Source: Pseudomonas oleovorans subsp. oleovorans (GTDB taxonomy: Bacteria; Pseudomonadota; Gammaproteobacteria; Pseudomonadales; Pseudomonadaceae). From it: DNA of 64,000 nt. A program made the position numbers and the translations under genes. The notes under the pieces were generated by a model. It ran no database searches, had not been told where the DNA came from, and was given only the letters and a program-made list of their open reading frames with translations. Below are positions 43,765 to 51,827 of the stretch, one piece after another (position 1 is the first letter of the stretch; each line of letters starts with the position of its first letter). The DNA lies in contig NZ_NIUB01000016.1 in the NCBI RefSeq assembly GCF_002197815.1, positions 40,149 through 104,148 of the forward strand, given 5' to 3'.

Positions 43765-45033
43765 TCAGCCGTTGAACACTTCATCCACCGATTTCAGCGG
43801 ATAGTGCTTCGGATAGGGCAGAGTCGCCACGCCGGATTCGATGGCAGCTTTGGCCACTGCATCGCAAACCACGGTGATCAGACGTTGATCCATTGGCTTC
43901 GGAATGATGTACTCGCGACCGAACGACAGCTCGATACCGCCGTAGGCGTCGCAGACTTCCTGCGGCACCGGCAGCTTGGCCAGATCACGCAGGGCCAGGG
44001 CAGCGGCGATCTTCATCTCTTCGTTGATGCGGGTGGCACGCACGTCCAGAGCACCGCGGAAGATGAAGGGAAAACCCAGCACATTGTTGACCTGGTTCGG
44101 GTAGTCGGAACGACCGGTGGCCATGATCACGTCGTTGCGCGTCTCGTGCGCCAGCTCCGGCTTGATTTCCGGATCCGGGTTGGAGCAGGCGAAGACGATC
44201 GGGTTGGCCGCCATGCGCTGGAGATCTTCCGGGCTCAGCAGGTTGGCGCCGGACAGGCCGACGAACACGTCAGCGCCTTCGAGCGCGTCGGACAGCGTGC
44301 GCTTGTCGGTCTCGGTGGCGAACACGGCCTTGTACTGGTTCAGATCATCGCGACCGGCATGAATCACGCCCTTGCGATCGACCATGAAGATGTTCTCAAC
44401 CTTGGCACCCATGCTCACCAGCAACTTCATGCAGGAGATGGCAGCTGCACCGCCGCCCAGGCAGACGATCTTGGCATCGATCAGAGTCTTGCCGGCGATT
44501 TCCAGGGCATTGAGCATGCCGGCCGCGGTGACGATGGCGGTGCCATGCTGGTCATCGTGGAATACCGGGATGTCGCACTGTTCGATCAGCGCGCGCTCGA
44601 TCTCGAAGCACTCAGGCGCCTTGATATCTTCCAGGTTGATGCCGCCGAAGGTGATGGAGATGCGCTTGACGGTGTCGATGAACGCCTGCGGGCTTTCAGC
44701 GTCGACTTCAATGTCGAACACGTCGATGCCAGCGAAGCGCTTGAACAGTACACCTTTACCTTCCATTACCGGCTTGGAAGCCAGCGGGCCGAGGTTACCC
44801 AGGCCGAGGATAGCGGTACCGTCGGAAATTACGGCGACCAGGTTGCCCTTACCGGTATAGCGGTAGGCCAGTTCGGCATCGCGAGCGATCTCGCGTACCG
44901 GTTCGGCTACGCCTGGGCTGTATGCGAGGGACAGGTCGCGGGCAGTGGCAGTGGCTTTGGTCAGCTCGACACTCAGCTTACCGGGACGGGGCTGAGCGTG
45001 ATATTCGAGAGCGGCTGTTTTTAGATCGGACAT
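43765..45033 (-). CDS. maeB: NADP-dependent malic enzyme (short form)
   Basis: 422 residues: the malic domain (SLAYSPGVAEPVREIARD; the metal-binding DDQHGTAIV) and NAD(P)-binding domain (IVCLGGGAAAISCMKLL). It lacks the C-terminal phosphotransacetylase-like domain of E. coli MaeB, as in pseudomonads. It decarboxylates malate to pyruvate and supplies NADPH. Monocistronic. Confidence 0.95.
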   Translation of the reverse strand: MSDLKTAALEYHAQPRPGKLSVELTKATATARDLSLAYSPGVAEPVREIARDAELAYRYTGKGNLVAVISDGTAILGLGNLGPLASKPVMEGKGVLFKRFAGIDVFDIEVDAESPQAFIDTVKRISITFGGINLEDIKAPECFEIERALIEQCDIPVFHDDQHGTAIVTAAGMLNALEIAGKTLIDAKIVCLGGGAAAISCMKLLVSMGAKVENIFMVDRKGVIHAGRDDLNQYKAVFATETDKRTLSDALEGADVFVGLSGANLLSPEDLQRMAANPIVFACSNPDPEIKPELAHETRNDVIMATGRSDYPNQVNNVLGFPFIFRGALDVRATRINEEMKIAAALALRDLAKLPVPQEVCDAYGGIELSFGREYIIPKPMDQRLITVVCDAVAKAAIESGVATLPYPKHYPLKSVDEVFNG

Positions 45034-45136
45034 AGTGGCATTTCCGCTTTTATGAGGCTTGTTGAACGGGCGCGGCCGAGGATACGCAAGTTGTATATAC
45101 CTGCCAAGACCGTTCGGTCGCGATGGATGCGCCGCG

Positions 45137-46573
45137 CTAGCGCAGCGTTTTCAACCACTGTCCCGGACGCGGCTCGCCACGCGGATACAGCCCATTGAGC
45201 AGCCTCAACTGTGCCTCGCCATCGGCCGCCAGCGGCGCGCCACTGGCCAGACCAGTCATACTCTGCCCGGCCTTGACCCGCACCAGATGCAGACGCACCG
45301 GCTCGGCCAACTTGCGCTCGGCCGCCTTCAGTGGCCGGTAACTGCGGATAACCTCGAGAAAACGCTGATCCTCGGCTTCCAGCGAAGCGCGCCCTTTTAC
45401 TGCCGCCACGAACAGGTAAGCGTTGTCGCCGCGATAGATCACCGCCACGCGACGCGCCGATTGGCCCTGCAACACCGCCGTATAGCCCTGCAGCACGCCA
45501 AGACGCAACTCCTCGCCTGCCACCAGACGCTGATTGCCGACGCGCTGACGCAGGAATTCGGCAGGCGACAGGCGTTTGTCCACTGCCTCCAGAGTCATGG
45601 CGATAAAGGCTTGCTCATCCGGGGTGTGACCGATCAGTACATCGGGGCGATTGACCAGCTGCCAGCCCTGCGGGTAGGTCAGCGTGAAGTCCAGCTCGCC
45701 GTGATAGAAATGGCGTCCGCGGCGAATACCGCTGGCCGCTGAATCGCCGAACACCAGACCATCGAGCATCTGCAGAAAACGGTCGCGCCCCACTTCCTGA
45801 TTGCCGCCGGCCAGCGCACGCGCCGGGCCGATCACTTCCTGCAGGCGTCGATCATTGTCCGGGTGGGTATCGAACAAGCCGTGGTAGCCGCCCGCCGCGG
45901 GTGATTCGCCGCGCTTGGCTGCCTGCTCACGGGCGAAATCCTCCTGCGCCTTGAGCACCTTGACCACCTCGATCATCGCTTGCGGATCGTAGCCACCACG
46001 CGCCAGGTATTGCGCGCCCAGGCCATCGGCCTCCAACTCCATGTCGCGCCCATAGCCGCGCACGAACGCATTACCTATGGCGCTGGTCAGATCCCCCACT
46101 GCGCCGACACCAGTACCGATAGCCGCAGCCTGCCCGAGCAAGCCCCAGGCCGTGGACTGACTTTGCTGGCGCACGCTATGGCGGGCCGTAACGTGACCGA
46201 CCTCGTGCCCCAGTACGGCCGCCAGTTCCGCCTCGGAATTCAGATAAGCGAGCAGGCCACGGTGGATATAGATGTAGCCACCCGGCAGGGCGAAGGCGTT
46301 GATATCCGGGCTGTCCACCAGGGTGAAAACGTAGTTGAGCTGATTGCGATGGCTGCTGCGTGCTACCCGCTCGCCGACGCGCTGAATATAAGCCTGCAGT
46401 TTGGCGTCCTCATAGCGCGGGTATTGCTTGAGGATTTCCTGGTTGTAGCGCGCCCCGAGCTCCAGCTCCTGGCGCTCACTCATCATCACGAAGTCGTTGC
46501 GACCCGTGGCAGGATTGACCGCGCAACCTGCCAGCCAGCTGCAGATCAGGCACAACATCAATGCACGCATCAT
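45137..46573 (-). CDS. M48-family metallopeptidase lipoprotein
   Basis: 478 residues. Lipobox LAGC with Cys17, then an M48 domain with HEVGH at 123-127 (zinc ligands; Glu catalytic) and a downstream Glu ligand in RDMELEADGLGAQYLA. The C-terminal half (~300-478) is a separate region ending in a LysM-like stretch (VRLHLVRVKAGQSMTGLA). This is the BepA/LoiP-type periplasmic quality-control class, attached to the outer membrane. Its ATG overlaps the nuclease stop by 4 bases (ATGA), so the two are translationally coupled. Confidence 0.9.
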   Translation of the reverse strand: MMRALMLCLICSWLAGCAVNPATGRNDFVMMSERQELELGARYNQEILKQYPRYEDAKLQAYIQRVGERVARSSHRNQLNYVFTLVDSPDINAFALPGGYIYIHRGLLAYLNSEAELAAVLGHEVGHVTARHSVRQQSQSTAWGLLGQAAAIGTGVGAVGDLTSAIGNAFVRGYGRDMELEADGLGAQYLARGGYDPQAMIEVVKVLKAQEDFAREQAAKRGESPAAGGYHGLFDTHPDNDRRLQEVIGPARALAGGNQEVGRDRFLQMLDGLVFGDSAASGIRRGRHFYHGELDFTLTYPQGWQLVNRPDVLIGHTPDEQAFIAMTLEAVDKRLSPAEFLRQRVGNQRLVAGEELRLGVLQGYTAVLQGQSARRVAVIYRGDNAYLFVAAVKGRASLEAEDQRFLEVIRSYRPLKAAERKLAEPVRLHLVRVKAGQSMTGLASGAPLAADGEAQLRLLNGLYPRGEPRPGQWLKTLR

Positions 46574-47370
46574 GGCAACACCTCCAGCATCGCCGAATGA
46601 GTAAGCGGCAGCATCCAGCGCGCCTGCCCGGACTTCAAGCCACCGCGACTCTGGCGATCGATGACCCAGCCCCGCGCCTCCACCCGTTGCCCTTCAAGCC
46701 GCTGCAACGCGCGCACGTCGAACTCGCCGAGCAGCTCAGGCGCCACGCGCAATACCCGACCACCATCGAGATCGATCCAGAGGCCACCGCGATTGCGTTG
46801 CACGCCTGCAACCCGCCCACTGAGCAAGGCGAAGCCGCCACTCTTTAGTTGGCCAGCCGTCTTCACTTGCTCGGTGCGCCACACACCCAGACGCTGACGC
46901 CGAGCCTGGCGCTCGGCCTGTGCCTGACAACTCACGAGTACGCTATTGGGCGCCACGGCGACCATGAACCCAAGGCCTTCGCCCAGCAACTGCGCTTCGA
47001 GATTACGCCCCTGACGGTCGTACAGATGGGCCAGGGTACGGCCGTAACGATCCTTGCGCTGCTCGCCGTAGAGCAGGCCGACACGCCCATCGCTGGCATC
47101 GACCAGTGCCTGCAGGCGACGTCTGGCCTGCACGGCGAAGGGCTCATCGCTACGGCCCTTGCGCCCCAGCTCAGGTGCGTTGATGCCGATCAGGCGAATG
47201 CTGCGCCCATCGGCCAGGCGCACGGTGTCGCCATCGACCACCTGGCGCACGGCAACCTGAGCCAGATCTGCGCGTAACGGACAGAAGGCCTGAGCCAGAT
47301 CGACGCAAAGCAGAGAAACGAAAAAGGCGCCCACCAGGGACGCCTTTTTCAGATTCACGGAAAGGTGCAT
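46570..47370 (-). CDS. Exported thermonuclease-like protein (SNase fold)
   Basis: 266 residues with a signal peptide (LVGAFFVSLLCVDLAQA-F, cut near 28). The SNase domain (~38-170) has VVDGDTVRLADGRSIRLIGINAPELG, and the later RYGRTLAHLYDRQGRNL; the conserved Asp, Arg and Glu residues of the nuclease site are present. A C-terminal OB-like region (~180-266) is separate. It should be periplasmic or secreted. Codons 7-16 contain the stem of a terminator (see 47321). Residues 1 to ~215 are duplicated at 48379-49024. Confidence 0.88.
   Translation of the reverse strand: MHLSVNLKKASLVGAFFVSLLCVDLAQAFCPLRADLAQVAVRQVVDGDTVRLADGRSIRLIGINAPELGRKGRSDEPFAVQARRRLQALVDASDGRVGLLYGEQRKDRYGRTLAHLYDRQGRNLEAQLLGEGLGFMVAVAPNSVLVSCQAQAERQARRQRLGVWRTEQVKTAGQLKSGGFALLSGRVAGVQRNRGGLWIDLDGGRVLRVAPELLGEFDVRALQRLEGQRVEARGWVIDRQSRGGLKSGQARWMLPLTHSAMLEVLP
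47321..47349 (-). terminator. Terminator of rpmE embedded in the nuclease coding start
   Basis: AAAAAGGCG (47321-47329) and CGCCTTTTT (47341-47349) form a 9-bp stem with an 11-base loop and a T tract on the minus strand. It lies 48-76 bases after the rpmE stop and within nuclease codons 8-17. Readthrough would be needed to transcribe the nuclease from the rpmE promoter. Confidence 0.85.
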
Positions 47371-47396
47371 GACACGTTCCGTAATCGTTCGGTCGC

Positions 47397-47609
47397 TTAC
47401 TTCGCGCCGAATACGCCGAAGCGCTGCTTGAAGCGATCGATACGGCCGCCGGTGTCCAGCACTTTCTGCTTACCGGTGTAGAACGGGTGGCACTCGGAGC
47501 AAACGTCGAGGCTCAGGTTCTTGCCCAGGGTGGAGCGGGTCTTGATCACGTTACCGCAGGAGCAGGTAGCGTCGATTTCGACGTAGTTCGGATGGATATC
47601 GGCTTTCAT
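47397..47609 (-). CDS. rpmE: 50S ribosomal protein L31, copy 1
   Basis: 70 residues from the ATG at 47609 ([20 protein letters not shown]), with GAGGAA just upstream. It carries the four-Cys zinc form (CSCG, CSEC), so it is the Zn-containing C+ paralogue. Its promoter is at 47679-47706. An identical coding copy lies at 49051-49263. Confidence 0.97.
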   Translation of the reverse strand: MKADIHPNYVEIDATCSCGNVIKTRSTLGKNLSLDVCSECHPFYTGKQKVLDTGGRIDRFKQRFGVFGAK

Positions 47610-47678
47610 CGTGCTTTCCTCAGGGTAGTCGTGCCGCCACCGGACCAATGTCAGGCACCGCACAGAAATAGGCCGCGC

Positions 47679-47706
47679 ATCTTACCAGACGCGTGAGTCG
47701 ATGCAA
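47679..47706 (-). promoter_or_regulatory. Promoter of rpmE copy 1
   Basis: On the minus strand TTGCAT (47701-47706) and TAAGAT (47679-47684) are separated by 16 bases; the start codon is 70 bases downstream. The same boxes and spacing are kept in copy 2, although the bases between them differ. Confidence 0.65.
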
Positions 47707-47767
47707 GCCGCGCAAGGCGCCGGTCGTCGCGTGTTAAGATCGCCGGCCTGTCAAAGGAGCTCCTGGC

Positions 47768-48502
47768 TTGCCCGACCTGATCCTGCGCCTTGCCCTGCCC
47801 TCGCCGCTGCGCCGCCTGTTCGACTACCTCGCCCCTGCCGGCGTGTCGCGCAGCGCCTTGCAGCCAGGCGCACGCCTGCGCGTGCCCTTCGGCCGGCGCG
47901 AGATGATCGGCGTACTGGTTGAAGTCGACAGCCAGAGTGAGGTACCACTCGACAAGCTCAAGCCCGCCCTGGAATTGCTCGATGCTCGCCCACCGCTACC
48001 GGCGTCGCTGTTCAAGCTGTGCCTGTGGACGGCGCAGTACTACCAGCACAGTCTCGGCGACACCCTGAGCTGGGCCTTGCCCGTGTTGCTACGCCAGGGC
48101 GAGCCGGCCGAAACCCGCCAGGAGCGCTACTGGCTGGCCAACAAAGGCGCCAGCGTCGACGACCCACGCCTGGTCCGCGCGCCACGCCAGCGCGACGCGC
48201 TCAAGGCACTGGCGCAACATCCGCACGGTGTCGCCCACAGCCTGCTCAGCCAACTGCAACTCAACCGCGACAGCCTGCAATTGCTGCATGAGAAGGGACT
48301 GGTACGGGTCGAGGTGCGCCGCACCCAGCCGCATGCCAAGCCGGCGTACTGGCTGGCACAACCGGAACTGCCGCTGAACGCCGAGCAGCTCAGGCGCCAC
48401 GCGCAATACCCGACCACCATCGAGATCGATCCAGAGGCCACCGCGATTGCGTTGCACGCCTGCAACCCGCCCACTGAGCAAGGCGAAGCCGCCACTCTTT
48501 AG
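47768..48502 (+). pseudogene. priA: Truncated priA copy fused to antisense nuclease sequence
   Basis: From TTG 47768 (AAAGGAG upstream) it encodes the first ~207 residues of PriA (the 3'-binding and winged-helix region). It then continues 37 residues in sequence antisense to the nuclease (after LPLNAEQ: LRRHAQYPTTIEID) to a stop at 48502. No helicase motifs are present, so it cannot replace PriA. It differs from the intact gene at about 30 bases in 611, mostly third positions. A translated product would be a DNA-binding fragment; whether it is made is unknown. Confidence 0.9.
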
Positions 48503-49024
48503 TTGGCCAGCCGTCTTCACTTGCTCGGTGCGCCACACACCCAGACGCTGACGCCGAGCCTGGCGCTCGGCCTGTGCCTGACAACTCACGAGTACGCTAT
48601 TGGGCGCCACGGCGACCATGAACCCAAGGCCTTCGCCCAGCAACTGCGCTTCGAGATTACGCCCCTGACGGTCGTACAGATGGGCCAGGGTACGGCCGTA
48701 ACGATCCTTGCGCTGCTCGCCGTAGAGCAGGCCGACACGCCCATCGCTGGCATCGACCAGTGCCTGCAGGCGACGTCTGGCCTGCACGGCGAAGGGCTCA
48801 TCGCTACGGCCCTTGCGCCCCAGCTCAGGTGCGTTGATGCCGATCAGGCGAATGCTGCGCCCATCGGCCAGGCGCACGGTGTCGCCATCGACCACCTGGC
48901 GCACGGCAACCTGAGCCAGATCTGCGCGTAACGGACAGAAGGCCTGAGCCAGATCGACGCAAAGCAGAGAAACGAAAAAGGCGCCCACCAGGGACGCCTT
49001 TTTCAGATTCACGGAAAGGTGCAT
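48089..49024 (-). pseudogene. Chimeric second nuclease copy (C-terminus replaced)
   Basis: Residues 1-215 are the same as the nuclease at 46570-47370, including signal peptide and the whole SNase core. The last 51 residues are replaced by about 96 residues read from the strand opposite truncated priA (VQRQFRLCQPVRRLG...). The catalytic domain is kept, so activity is possible, but the tail is not a natural domain. Confidence 0.85.
48975..49003 (-). terminator. Terminator of rpmE copy 2, within the chimeric nuclease start
   Basis: Same AAAAAGGCG / CGCCTTTTT hairpin as at 47321, at the 1654-base offset. Confidence 0.85.
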
Positions 49025-49050
49025 GACACGTTCCGTAATCGTTCGGTCGC

Positions 49051-49263
49051 TTACTTCGCGCCGAATACGCCGAAGCGCTGCTTGAAGCGATCGATACGGC
49101 CGCCGGTGTCCAGCACTTTCTGCTTACCGGTGTAGAACGGGTGGCACTCGGAGCAAACGTCGAGGCTCAGGTTCTTGCCCAGGGTGGAGCGGGTCTTGAT
49201 CACGTTACCGCAGGAGCAGGTAGCGTCGATTTCGACGTAGTTCGGATGGATATCGGCTTTCAT
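49051..49263 (-). CDS. rpmE: 50S ribosomal protein L31, copy 2
   Basis: 70 residues, identical to copy 1 over the coding region, with the same GAGGAA ribosome site context and the two CxxC zinc pairs. Differences from copy 1 begin 14 bases upstream of the start codon. The duplicate is a full, apparently functional gene with its own promoter (49333-49360). Confidence 0.95.
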   Translation of the reverse strand: MKADIHPNYVEIDATCSCGNVIKTRSTLGKNLSLDVCSECHPFYTGKQKVLDTGGRIDRFKQRFGVFGAK

Positions 49264-49332
49264 CGTGCTTTCCTCGGGGTAGTCGTGCCGCCACCCGACC
49301 AATGTCAGGCACCGCACAGAAATAGGCCGCGC

Positions 49333-49360
49333 ATCTTACCAGAGACGTAGACCGATGCAA
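49333..49360 (-). promoter_or_regulatory. Promoter of rpmE copy 2
   Basis: TTGCAT (49355-49360) and TAAGAT (49333-49338), 16-base spacer, on the minus strand. The spacer differs from copy 1 at several bases while both boxes are kept. Confidence 0.65.
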
Positions 49361-49421
49361 GCCACGCAAGGCGCCGGTCGTCGCGTGTTAAGATCGCCGG
49401 CCTGTCAATGGAGCTTCTGGC

Positions 49422-51641
49422 TTGCCCAACCTGATCCTGCGCCTTGCCCTGCCCTCGCCGCTGCGCCGCCTGTTCGACTACCTCGCCCCTGCCGGCGTGT
49501 CGCGCAGCGCCTTGCAGCCAGGCGCACGCCTGCGCGTGCCCTTCGGCCGGCGCGAGATGATCGGCGTGCTGGTGGAAGTCGACAGCCAGAGCGACGTCCC
49601 GACGGACAAGCTCAAGCCCGCCCTGGAACTGCTCGACGCCCGCCCACCACTGCCGGCGCCGCTGTTCAAGCTGTGCCTGTGGACGGCGCAGTACTACCAG
49701 CACAGCCTCGGCGACACCCTGAGCTGGGCATTGCCGGTATTACTGCGCCAAGGCGAGCCGGCCGAAACTCGCCAGGAGCGCTACTGGCTGGTCAATAAAG
49801 ACGCCAGCGTCGACGACCCACGCCTGGCCCGCGCGCCACGCCAGCGCGACGCGCTCAAGGCACTGGCGCAACATCCGCATGGTGTCGCCCACAGCCTGCT
49901 CAGCCAACTGCAACTCAACCGCGACAGCCTGCAATTGCTGCATGAGAAGGGACTTGTCCGGGTCGAGGTGCGCCGCACCCAGCCGCATGCCAAGCCGGCG
50001 CACTGGCTGGCACAACCGGAACTGCCGCTGAACGCCGAGCAGCGCGCTGCGGTGAATGCCGTGGCGTCAGGCTGGGACCAGTTCAATGCCTTTCTACTGG
50101 CTGGCGTCACCGGCAGCGGCAAAACCGAGGTGTACCTGCAACTGATCCACCAATGCCTGGAGGCCGGCAAACAGGCGCTGGTGCTGATCCCCGAGATCAA
50201 CCTCGGGCCGCAGACCTTCGACCGTTTCGCCCGCCGCTTCAATGCACGTATCGCCCTGCTGCATTCGGCGGTGAACGACCGCGAGCGCCTCGACGCCTGG
50301 TTGGCGGCACGCGATGGCGAGGCCGACATCATCATCGGCACGCGCTCGGCGCTGTTCACGCCGATGAAGAACCCGGGATTGATCATCGTCGACGAAGAAC
50401 ACGACGCCTCCTATAAACAGCAGGAAGGTCTGCGCTACCACGCCCGCGACCTGGCGCTGGTGCGCGCCCGCCAGGAAGACGTGCCCATCGTCCTCGGCTC
50501 GGCCACACCTTCGCTGGAAAGCCTGCACAACGCCTACACCGGCCGCTATGCCCTGCTCAAGCTGACACAGCGCGCCGGCGGCGCCAGCCAGCCGCGCTTC
50601 CTGCGTCTGGACGTGAAGAGCCGGCCACTGGACTCGGGCATCTCCGGGCCGATGCAGCAGGCCATCGCCCAGACCCTCGCCGCCGGCCAGCAGGTGCTGG
50701 TGTTTCTCAACCGCCGCGGCTTCGCCCCGACCCTGCTCTGCCACGACTGCGGCTGGCTGTCCGAATGCCCACGCTGCGACGCACGCATGACCGTGCACCA
50801 GCGCTATCAGGAACTGCGCTGCCATCACTGCGGCCACGTCGAGAAACAGCCGAGCAACTGTCCAAAATGCCAACACGTCGACCTGCGCCCGGTCGGCGCC
50901 GGCACCGAGCGCGCCGAAGAGCGCCTGGCGGTGCTGTTTCCCGACTACCCGGTGCTGCGCGTCGACCGCGACAGCACCTCGCGCAAGGGCGCCATGGATC
51001 GCCTGTTCGCCACCATCAACAAGGGCAAGCCGTGCATCCTGGTCGGCACGCAGATGCTCGCCAAGGGGCATCACTTTCCACGGGTGACGCTGGTGTCGAT
51101 CCTCGACGCCGACGGCGGCCTGTTTTCGGCCGACTTTCGCGCCAGCGAGCGCATGGCGCAGCTGATCGTGCAGGTTGCCGGTCGCGCTGGCCGTGCCGAG
51201 GAACCGGGCAAGGTGATCATCCAGAGCCACCTGGCCGACCATCCGCTACTGGTGCAACTGACCGAGCAAGGCTACTTCGCCTTCGCCGAACAGGCGCTGA
51301 GCGAACGCCGCAGTGCCGGTCTGCCACCGTTCTGCCACTTGGCGTTGCTGCGCGCCGAAGCGCACAAGCCAGGCCAGGCCGAGAGTTTTCTCGATGAGGC
51401 CTGCAGTGAGGCCGAACATTTGCTGGGCGAACTGGGTCTGACCGGCATCGAACTGCTCGGCCCGGTCCCTGCGCCGATGGAGCGCCGCGCCGGGCGCATC
51501 CGCGCGCAGCTGCTGCTGCAGAGCAATGCCCGTGCGCCATTGCACCGGCTGCTCAACCACTGGCTGCATGCGCTGGAACAAATGCCCAGCGGCCGTGCGG
51601 TACGCTGGTCGCTGGATGTCGACCCGATCGATCTTTTCTGA
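49422..51641 (+). CDS. priA: Primosomal protein N' (replication restart helicase), intact copy
   Basis: 739 residues from TTG 49422 (ATGGAG upstream, weaker than the AAAGGAG of the truncated copy). 3'-binding and winged-helix domains (~1-200) are followed by a DEAH-type helicase: Walker A GVTGSGKTEVYLQ, Walker B VDEEHD, and motif GSATPSLES. A zinc-binding insert (CHDCGWLSECPRCDARM and CHHCG..NCPKC) and the C-terminal helicase lobe (QVAGRAGR) complete it. It reloads the replisome at stalled forks. Confidence 0.96.
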   Translation: MPNLILRLALPSPLRRLFDYLAPAGVSRSALQPGARLRVPFGRREMIGVLVEVDSQSDVPTDKLKPALELLDARPPLPAPLFKLCLWTAQYYQHSLGDTLSWALPVLLRQGEPAETRQERYWLVNKDASVDDPRLARAPRQRDALKALAQHPHGVAHSLLSQLQLNRDSLQLLHEKGLVRVEVRRTQPHAKPAHWLAQPELPLNAEQRAAVNAVASGWDQFNAFLLAGVTGSGKTEVYLQLIHQCLEAGKQALVLIPEINLGPQTFDRFARRFNARIALLHSAVNDRERLDAWLAARDGEADIIIGTRSALFTPMKNPGLIIVDEEHDASYKQQEGLRYHARDLALVRARQEDVPIVLGSATPSLESLHNAYTGRYALLKLTQRAGGASQPRFLRLDVKSRPLDSGISGPMQQAIAQTLAAGQQVLVFLNRRGFAPTLLCHDCGWLSECPRCDARMTVHQRYQELRCHHCGHVEKQPSNCPKCQHVDLRPVGAGTERAEERLAVLFPDYPVLRVDRDSTSRKGAMDRLFATINKGKPCILVGTQMLAKGHHFPRVTLVSILDADGGLFSADFRASERMAQLIVQVAGRAGRAEEPGKVIIQSHLADHPLLVQLTEQGYFAFAEQALSERRSAGLPPFCHLALLRAEAHKPGQAESFLDEACSEAEHLLGELGLTGIELLGPVPAPMERRAGRIRAQLLLQSNARAPLHRLLNHWLHALEQMPSGRAVRWSLDVDPIDLF

Positions 51642-51661
51642 GCGGTACGCTGTAACAGTCA

Positions 51662-51721
51662 GTAGGGTGGGCTTCAGCCCACCAATAGCGGCCAGCCTTG
51701 GTGGGCTGAAGCCCACCCTAC
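51662..51721. repeat. REP-like palindrome, GTAGGGTGGG type
   Basis: Perfect 22-bp arms (51662-51683 and 51700-51721) with a 16-base loop, located 20 bases after the priA stop and before argS. It may also act as a transcript end, but has no T tract. Confidence 0.85.
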
Positions 51722-51827
51722 CCACTAAACGCGGCACGCTTTTCCTTGCCGCTTGTGGCTTGCAGCTTGCTGCTGCTCTTATAATGCGCAGTTTTCGATC
51801 AAAGCCCCAAGGCAACCCGAGCCGAAC

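Larger units (their letters stand above)
46725..48378. repeat. Tandem duplication, copy 1 (1654 bp)
   Basis: Runs from inside the nuclease gene through rpmE to codon ~204 of priA. Copy 2 follows at an exact offset of 1654. The unit starts and ends at the 11-base CGCCGAGCAGC, which is also found at 48379 and 50033, as expected if short homology caused the event. Bases 46725-47622 match copy 2 by eye; after 47622 the copies differ. Confidence 0.95.
48379..50032. repeat. Tandem duplication, copy 2 (1654 bp)
   Basis: Second unit of the repeat described at 46725. It is followed at 50033 by CGCCGAGCAGC and then by the rest of intact priA. The unit covers chimeric nuclease 5' part, rpmE copy 2 and the priA start. 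Confidence 0.95.

Noticed and set aside
46561..46848. Plus-strand frame matching the tail of the truncated priA
   Set aside because: It is antisense to the nuclease; the match is explained by the duplication junction, not by a gene.
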